From Streptosporangium violaceochromogenes (GTDB lineage Bacteria > Actinomycetota > Actinomycetes > Streptosporangiales > Streptosporangiaceae), in contig NZ_BNBB01000037.1 in assembly GCF_014654615.1 (NCBI RefSeq), forward strand, positions 1 through 54,942: a DNA stretch of 54,942 bases, in the 5' to 3' direction. The notes under the pieces are model-generated. The model made no database searches. It saw only the letters and a program-made list of their open reading frames with translations, and had not been told where the DNA came from. Shown here piece after piece: positions 49,791 to 54,942 of this stretch (the stretch's first letter is position 1; every line of letters begins with the position of its first letter). Made by a program: the position numbers and the translations under genes.

Positions 49791-49928
49791 ATGATGCGCT
49801 TGTGCCGCTACCAGGACGACGGGCTGTTCGACCGGTTCGGTTACCACGCCTCAGAGTTGTGGAGCAACGGCCGGGACGTGTGGGCGGAGGAGCTGCGCAG
49901 GCCGGCGGAGAGCGCCAGTCCTGGGTGA
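49791..49928 (+). pseudogene. Truncated duplicate of the DUF5919 gene 3' end
   Basis: This 45-codon remnant (RYQDDGLFDRFGYHASELWSNGRDVWAEE...SASPG) repeats the last residues of the regulator at 47887-48669 with substitutions, and its downstream DNA also matches up to the next att core. It is the right end of a second related element whose remainder is lost. Confidence 0.85.
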
Positions 49929-49944
49929 CCAACTGGGTGACGAC
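49925..49944 (+). repeat. GTGACCAACTGGGTGACGAC near attR2
   Basis: Third direct-orientation copy of the arm-like motif, at the same distance from its att core as the attR1 copy. Confidence 0.55.
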
Positions 49945-50035
49945 GCCCCCGGACGGGGGTGGACGCCGGTGGACGGTCATGGACCGTAGGCCCAGGTCAG
50001 GGCCGGTATCCGCCCTGGTCACGCTCCCGTTTGGA

Positions 50036-50082
50036 TCGCCTTACAAGCGAGATGCCACTGGTTCGAACCCGGTAGCGCCCAC
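50036..50082 (+). repeat. attR2 core (second tRNA-Val 3' half copy)
   Basis: 46 of 47 bases match 42081-42127. It ends the second element remnant, and on its right lies an integrase fragment, so it also served as attachment site for a third element. Confidence 0.92.
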
Positions 50083-50530
50083 GCAGGTCAGGCCCATTTT
50101 TTGGGCCTGGCGACAAGATCGCCGACTGCGGAGTGGGAGCGATTTGGGAGCGTAGGTACTTGGGGCGTCAGCCGGAAGGGTGCCAGCAGCTCGTCCAGAA
50201 GCGGCACAGGGGAGCGGCCACCGCCCAGGGCGGTCCGCTCCCCGCAGCGCCCCCTCCCATCGCGCCTGAAGGCTGCTGACGATGCGATGGATCATCTCCG
50301 GCGATGTGTGGCTGTAGGTGCCGATGATGCCGGGCAGTTCGTGGCCGAGCCGCTCCTCCGACGCCACCGCGGGGATGTCGTCCTCATCCAGCCACACCTT
50401 GTGCCCATGCCGCAGGCCATGGGGTGTGAGATCTTTCTTGACCGGCAGCCAGGACGCCACATGGTGCCGTTCCATGTCGTAAAAGTGGCCCACCCTTTTT
50501 GCGGAGGACAGGCGCGCCCGTGACCACCGG
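50041..50530 (-). pseudogene. C-terminal fragment of a second tyrosine integrase
   Basis: The fragment carries LTPHGLRHGHKVWLDEDDIPAVASEERLGHELPGIIGTYSHTSPEM, that is, the HxxR-like LRHGH, the LGH motif and the catalytic Tyr in GTYSH. The N-terminal and catalytic Arg halves are missing. The sequence differs from the integrase at 42186-43352, so it belonged to another element. It points at, and reads into, the att core at 50036, the usual place for an integrase C-terminus. Confidence 0.8.
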
Positions 50531-50892
50531 GGTGGCCGGCCGTGCCACCGGGAATCCGCCGGCACGAGACCGGCCTTCCCCGGAGCCGGGTGCCGCCGCG
50601 CCCCCGGGCCACGCGGGATCGGCCACCGGTGGACGATCCACCGGGCCGAGGTGACCGGAGACCTCGCCCCCAGCGCCGAGAAGACCCGCGGCGTCCGCAT
50701 CACCGGCCCGCCGACCGGAGCATCTCCCGGCCGGCGGTTCAGCGTCTCCGGGACGAGCGGCCGGCGCCAAACGCCCGTGCCGGCGGGCTCGCGCCACGCC
50801 CCGGCGGCACACCTCCATCCGGAACCCGTTCCCGTATCCGGGCACCTGACGTGCCGGCACCCGGTTCGGGAACATACGCCGAGCGCGGTGTG
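50531..50892. other. Non-coding remnant stretch
   Basis: About 360 GC-rich bases with no gene I can support on either strand. They probably derive from the lost body of the element to which the integrase fragment belonged. Confidence 0.4.
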
Positions 50893-51201
50893 TCAGGCAC
50901 AGTTCCAGCGGATGCCCTGCCACTGGCCGCCCCAGCGCGTCCACTGCCAGGTGTAGGACCGGCCGCCGGCCAGGACCGTGCAACGCGGGTCGGGCCCACG
51001 CCGCTTGACCTGGAAGGAGATCGTGTACTTGCAGTTGTTGGTGACCCTGACACTCTGCGTGACCCGGCCGGTCCAGTGCTTGACCGTGGCGCATCCCGGG
51101 CCGGCACTGACGGCGGCCGCCTGCGCGGGGGCCGCGCTCAAGACGCCGAGCGAAAGGACACCGGCCGCGACGACACCGCTGAGCTTGACCATGGTTTTCA
51201 T
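50893..51201 (-). CDS. Small secreted four-cysteine protein (amylase-inhibitor-like spacing)
   Basis: The 102-residue protein starts with a Sec signal peptide (VKLSGVVAAGVLSLGVLSAAPAQAAA). The mature part has four Cys in the order GCATVKHW...NNC...PRC...WNC, spaced 20, 17 and 27 residues. Streptomyces alpha-amylase inhibitors such as tendamistat have two disulphides with similar spacing (16, 18, 28), and related exported proteins are common in actinomycetes. The WRY binding motif is not present between the first two Cys, so amylase inhibition is unproven. It is Trp/Arg-rich near the C-terminus. Confidence 0.7.
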   Translation of the reverse strand: MKTMVKLSGVVAAGVLSLGVLSAAPAQAAAVSAGPGCATVKHWTGRVTQSVRVTNNCKYTISFQVKRRGPDPRCTVLAGGRSYTWQWTRWGGQWQGIRWNCA

Positions 51202-51509
51202 GTCTTTCTCTCCTCAAGGTCGGTTGAGAGGAAAGTTAGACCGGACGAGTTGAGGATTTGTTGAGAATTTGTTGGCCATGCCCCTGAAAAGCAGCGGGGC
51301 GTGAGAACCGTTGCCCGCGTTACCGACGCCCTGGCGGCCGCAGGGAGCCGCCCTGCCCCCAGCCCCCGGCGTTCACGTCCGGAGAGATGGCGCGCCGGTG
51401 ATCTCGCAACGTTCGGATCAAGGCCGTACTCCGCGAGATCGACGTAGACCAACGCATCCGAATCGAAGATCCGCTGGGCGGGCGACTCTGACTCCCGTGC
51501 GCCTCCTCG
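51202..51509. other. Stretch with a possible coding remnant
   Basis: Between the secreted protein and the ATPase I see only a short minus-strand piece (FDSDALVYVDLAEYGLDP, about 51415-51480) that looks protein-like but has no recognised family and no complete frame. Nothing else is supported. Confidence 0.35.
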
Positions 51510-52055
51510 TCATGATGCGGCTTCGAGCCGCCTCTTGATCGCTCCCGCCCGGTCCGACAGCATGCCGGGAACGATCGGCACACACTCGTAGCCGAGTGAG
51601 GTGTAGGCATCTTGATGGACCCGCTCGAATCGCAGCGACTCCTCGAAAGTGATCCGTCGCGCATCGGTCGGTGTGACGAACCCGAGGTTCTGGACGAAGA
51701 AGACCTTCTTCTCGTACAGCCGCCGGGCCTGAATGCGTTCCAACTCGCGGGACAGAACCGGCGAGATGGGATGCCCAAGATAAGTGGCCAGTGCGTAGGT
51801 ACAGATAGGTGAGCGATCGTAGATCTGCACCTCACCGGGAAGGGCTACGGCCTGTTCCTGCCGTCGGCGCTGCAAGGTGGTGATCGCCTCCACGAAGGAC
51901 CGCCTCGTCCACGGCTCGGGGTCCCCCTGAGCCTGCCGCAGCGCGATCACGTCCGTCGCCGCCTCCTCGATGACGGTGTAGCCGTCGCATTCCAGCCAAC
52001 GCAGGATCGCCGTCTTCCCGGCTCCAGGCGTACCGGTCAGGATGTAGCGCTTCAT
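51510..52055 (-). CDS. P-loop ATPase/kinase-like protein (AAA_28 type)
   Basis: The 181-residue protein has a Walker A motif TGTPGAGKTAIL at the N-terminus and a Walker B-like VQIYDRSPICTYALA. The remaining helices (SVLSRELERIQARRLYEKKVFFVQNLG) match the AAA_28 group of small nucleotide-binding proteins that resemble nucleoside or nicotinamide kinases. The actual substrate is unknown. ATG at 52055. It lies in the island with no clear operon partner. Confidence 0.83.
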   Translation of the reverse strand: MKRYILTGTPGAGKTAILRWLECDGYTVIEEAATDVIALRQAQGDPEPWTRRSFVEAITTLQRRRQEQAVALPGEVQIYDRSPICTYALATYLGHPISPVLSRELERIQARRLYEKKVFFVQNLGFVTPTDARRITFEESLRFERVHQDAYTSLGYECVPIVPGMLSDRAGAIKRRLEAAS

Positions 52056-52588
52056 CGATCACCCCGTGTGGCTCGGAGACGGACGCCGTCTGGCCCGGCG
52101 TTGTCAAAAACGACGAGGTCGCCTGAACCGCCCCGGATCGGGGCTACAGCGTGATCGGAAAGACCACCGAAAGCGCACGCCAGGGCTGAACAACTCCGGC
52201 GGCAAGCACCCGGACCTCCCTTGCGGCCCCGCGTCCGGGGACGGCGGAACACAGACTCCCTACAGAACAGACAACTCCCCCGCCCGAGACGCGCCCCTCC
52301 GGCAGCGGCGCCGGCAGGGCGCGCATCCGGGACGGAACCGGAAGACGGCCGGTCTCGCCGCCCTCGCGGCGGAGCAGGATGACGGTGTGCCCGGCGTCGG
52401 CGGCCAACGAGCCGACCGCGATCATCCAGGCGACCACGGATCAGTTCCAGAACCGAACACAACTCCGCCCCCGGCAGCATGTCCACCAGACGGTGAAGTC
52501 CTTCACGCATGACCTTCACACCGAGAACGTAGGCCGCACGACCTCATGGAACAGGCCTGATCCGCCGACGCAGACCAAAGCCTTTTCC
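52056..52588. other. Degenerate region upstream of the ATPase
   Basis: About 530 bases without a complete gene. A minus-strand piece near 52430-52519 (MREGLHRLVDMLPGAEL) resembles the start of small antitoxin-like proteins with an HRLVDELP pattern, but it is not continued. It is probably a relic. Confidence 0.35.
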
Positions 52589-52636
52589 GGTGAGCGCTAC
52601 CGGCTCCGAACCAGCGACATCTCGCCTGCAAGGCGA
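52589..52636 (-). repeat. Degenerate, inverted copy of the tRNA-Val att core
   Basis: The complement of this segment matches the first 48 bases of the att core at 42 positions (five of the six differences are transitions). Its flank to 52747 also resembles the attR flank, including the GTGACCAGCTGGGTGACAAC motif. It is a relic attachment end in opposite orientation. Confidence 0.75.
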
Positions 52637-52799
52637 TCCGAGAAAGGCTGTGAACAGGGCCGGCTCAGGCCCCGGCCCGGGCGTACCGCCCACGGCGATC
52701 CACCGGCGGCCGGCCCTGTCCGTGGCCGTTGTCACCCAGCTGGTCACTCACCCACGTCATGTTCCTCAGCAAGGTCACTCCCTGCCTCGAAGGAGGCAA

Positions 52800-52941
52800 A
52801 GAACGGAAGTTCCCGATCGGCGGCCTCGTCGCCACCCTCAACACCCGCCCCCGCAAGACACTCGGCTGGAGAACCCCCGCCGAAGCCCTCAACCATCACC
52901 TACTATCACTCCAACAAGGCAGCGTTGCGACGACCCCTTGA
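52800..52941 (+). pseudogene. IS30-family transposase remnant (C-terminus)
   Basis: Only the last ~45 residues remain (LVATLNTRPRKTLGWRTPAEALNHH...GSVATTP, then stop). LNxRPRKTLGWxTPAE is the conserved C-terminal block of IS30 transposases. The rest is missing, cut near the inverted att relic. Confidence 0.8.
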
Positions 52942-53040
52942 ACTCAAGCCGTACACCTCAACGAGCAGGACTGATCCAATCGATCACCCTGTGCCGGACA
53001 AACGAGCCTTTCTTCACGTCAGGTGATCGATATCCGTCGA

Positions 53041-53352
53041 TCAAGCCGCGTGAGGATCGAACCACACCGAGCCCAGATCATGGCCGGAGGTGAGACGGAC
53101 GTCAGCGTTCAGTGCCGCAGCCAGATGCCGCAGCAAGGCGACCGTCGGAGCGGTTCCGCCTTCCTCGATGCACTCGATCTCGTCTTCGGTCATACCTGCG
53201 CGCTCGGCCAACTCCGCCACGGTCAGCCCAAGCGCGCCGCGCCGGTCATGCAGCGCCTTACCAAAAGCCAACGCTTCACGGATCATGATCCGTTCGGGAT
53301 CCTCGGTCGCAGGTTCAGGCCGCACCCAGCGGGTGTGATAACCAGTCATCAC
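53041..53352 (-). CDS. HigA-like XRE antitoxin
   Basis: This 103-residue protein has a central HTH (RRGALGLTVAELAERAGMTEDEIECIEEGG) and an acidic-aromatic tail. It overlaps the stop of the toxin gene on its 5' side, using GTG 53352 or ATG 53349. It pairs with the HigB-like gene as a second toxin-antitoxin module of the island. The sequence is intact even though the toxin gene is damaged. Confidence 0.85.
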   Translation of the reverse strand: MMTGYHTRWVRPEPATEDPERIMIREALAFGKALHDRRGALGLTVAELAERAGMTEDEIECIEEGGTAPTVALLRHLAAALNADVRLTSGHDLGSVWFDPHAA

Positions 53353-53684
53353 ACCTTCCTCTCATAGATCTCGGCCACCGACCCACGATGGTCGCGCTCA
53401 CAGATCTTCTGCGCCCGGACCGCCCCGTCGATCTGCCGTTGATCGTGCTGCTTGGTCTTGTGGAAAGCCGTGAGCAACACGATCGTGCTATCCGGAGTAC
53501 ACCGGTACGTCACCCGGGCTGCAACATCACGGAGCCGAACCCGCAGTTCCCAGACCGGCCCTTCCAGATGGTCCGACCATGGACCGCCAAGCTCAGCCCC
53601 TTTTTCCGCCAGTAGACCGGCTACCTCGTCAACCCGTTTGAAGTCGCTGTCACTCAGGTTGTCGAGCCACTCACGGACCTCCAC
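53349..53684 (-). pseudogene. HigB-like toxin, damaged 5' end
   Basis: The readable 111 residues (VREWLDNLSDSDFKRVDEVAGLLAEKGAELGG, ELRVRLRDVAARVTYRCTPDSTIVLLTAFHKT) are a RelE/HigB-type toxin lacking about seven N-terminal residues. Those residues (GFEIELA) are present just upstream but in another frame, as if one G were missing at about 53686. The IS630 element is inserted about 20 bases further up, separating the gene from its promoter. A GTG at 53684 could still start a slightly short protein; probably inactive. Confidence 0.7.
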
Positions 53685-53707
53685 GCCAGCTCGATCTCAA
53701 AGCCATA

Positions 53708-54880
53708 CTGAGCAAGAAAGCTGGAGGTTACAGCGGGTCGTAGAGCGTGAGGCCGGTCTCGGCGATGAACCCGCCGAGTAGGTCGGGCCGGTGCTGCATG
53801 GGCTTGAGCCGACTTTTGATCAGGGTGGTGAGCTGGTCTGTGTCGCTGACGGTGAAGTTGAACAGCTTGGTGCGCAGGCTGGCCCAGATGCCCTCGGCCG
53901 GGTTGAGATCGGGCGCGTACGGCGGCAGCCGGTAGACCAGGAGCCAGTCCTCCTGCGCGGTGATCCAGGTTCGCATCTCGGTGCTGACGTGCTCGGGCAG
54001 GCTGTCCCACACCAGTGAGATCGGCCCACCGAGTTGCGTGTGCGCGGTGCTCAGCAGGGACCGCAACGCCGCCTCCCCGAATCCCTTGGGTTCGCCCTTG
54101 CGCCGGTGATAGGTGAGCGTGCGGTAGATCAGCCGGGTCCGCATCCCCGGTTTGACGCAGATCAGCGCGGCGATCGAGACCCGCCCACGGCTGCGGTGGG
54201 ACACCGGCAGCACCGGGGTCTGCCCCGTGCGGGCCCAGGTCCTGCCCTTGGGCGGTCTCAGACTCCGGCCGGACTCGTCGGCGAAGACGAGCCACGAGCC
54301 CCCGACCGCCCAGGTGCTTTTATCGCCGGCCACACCCGCTTCACCCAGTCGGCGACCTGCGCCTCATCGCGCCGCACAGCCCGATGCGCCGGGACCTGAA
54401 ACGACCAGCCCAGCCGCTTGAGCAGATAGGCCACTCCGCGCGGGGTGTAGGAGGCGTGGAACCTCTGCCCGATCAGCACGGCGATACGCGGGGTGGTCCA
54501 GCGCTGATCGTCCCAGCCATGCGCGGCGGCCCCCTCCTGCAGCAGCGCCTCCAGACGATCCAGTTGCCTGGCGGTGAGCCTGCAGCCGGCTCCTGCGGCC
54601 CCCTTGGAGACCAGCGCGGCCTTACCGCCGCGTCTCCACAGCGCGTACCACTCGTAGGCGGACTTGCGGGTGATGCCCAGCAGGCGGGCGACCCGGGGCG
54701 GTGTGATCTTCCCGGCGAACATATCCGCGGCTTGGAAGCGTAGCTGCTGTCGCCGCTCCCGTTCTGGCGCGGACAGTCCTCCGCCTCTGTCGGAGTACCT
54801 CATACTTCCAAGACTGTCACCAGGGTGAACAGCGTCTGAGAAAGGCCTTGTGTTACGTCACGCCCGCATTTCTTGATCAG
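53708..54880 (-). mobile_element. IS630-family insertion sequence, complete
   Basis: The ends are imperfect inverted repeats beginning CTGAGCAAGAAA (53708) and, on the complement, CTGATCAAGAAA (54880 inward), matching at about 18 of 26 bases. A TA dinucleotide flanks each end (53706-53707, 54881-54882), the target duplication of the IS630/Tc1 group. Length 1173 bp. It contains one transposase in two frames. Confidence 0.82.
53728..54803 (-). CDS. IS630-family transposase, two reading frames
   Basis: Frame 1 (54803-54258) encodes the HTH DNA-binding part (MFAGKITPPRVARLLGITRKSAYEWYALWRRGGKAAL) and linker. Frame 2 (54333-53728) encodes the DDE core: VFADESG, LVWDSLPEHVS and LPPYAPDLNPAEGIWASLRTKL supply the three acidic residues. 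The frames overlap, and a -1 shift at GCGATAAAAGC (near 54322) would give one continuous protein of about 357 residues (…AIKSTWAVGG…). This could be programmed frameshifting, which occurs in some IS families, or a mutation. Confidence 0.85.
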
Positions 54881-54942
54881 TACGCCTGCCGCCCGCCGGG
54901 CATGCCCCACGGCCCCTGGCGTACCGATGAGGGCGTGGTGAC

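Noticed and set aside
51198..51452. 84-codon minus-strand frame (MVYVDLAEYG...)
   Set aside because: Only the first ~20 residues look protein-like; the rest is low-complexity, so it is at most a remnant.

Overview
The window is GC-rich actinomycete chromosome. Gene content and order (a primary sigma factor next to parE/parC, DUF3145, a fasR-fabD-fabH-acpP-fabF-accD type II fatty acid cluster, and aceE beside DUF3052 and an AhpE-type peroxiredoxin) suggest a streptomycete-like relative, most likely Streptosporangiaceae. That family-level placement is inferred from gene content and style only.

Positions 1-16,800 are core genome: the 3' end of the housekeeping sigma factor, yaaA, a small zinc-binding DUF7455 protein, topoisomerase IV (parE and parC on opposite strands, separated by a beta-carbonic anhydrase, a small unknown protein and a VOC protein), a RecQ helicase carrying a phosphoribosyltransferase-like tail, a PfkB sugar kinase, a GNAT/acyl-CoA synthetase fusion, and a DUF5998-phosphatase pair.

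Positions 16,775-22,249 hold a rhodanese and then a tightly packed minus-strand operon: cytoplasmic subtilisin, ECF-type sigma factor, 154-aa beta-rich protein, TPR-CHAT (caspase-like) protease. This is the best candidate for an under-described system. Two proteases, a sigma factor and a possible substrate or anti-sigma protein are co-transcribed, reminiscent of the TPR-CHAT/sigma wiring of type III-E CRISPR but with no CRISPR here.

Positions 22,450-41,930 return to core functions: DUF3145, the FasR-controlled fatty acid operon, a DUF1190-like/glutathionylspermidine-synthase-like/DUF350 operon, a WYL and an ArsR regulator, a Ser/Thr kinase fused to an extracellular solute-binding domain, a lipoprotein peptidase, pyruvate dehydrogenase E1, YjbQ, DUF3052, peroxiredoxin and a zinc-ribbon protein.

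From tRNA-Val(UAC) at 42,055 to the end is a layered genomic island. An actinomycete integrative and conjugative element (AICE) sits in the tRNA 3' end. Its order is int-xis-rep, a KorSA-like GntR regulator, a four-gene coupled cassette of unknown function, and an HTH/DUF5919 regulator. int and rep are frameshifted and no FtsK-like transfer gene is present. Three direct copies of the tRNA-derived att core (42,081; 48,777; 50,036) and a degenerate inverted copy (52,589) record repeated integrations. Between and beyond them lie two HigBA-like toxin-antitoxin pairs (one toxin damaged), a second integrase fragment, a small secreted four-cysteine protein, a P-loop ATPase, an IS30 remnant, and a complete IS630-family element with identifiable TA target duplications.
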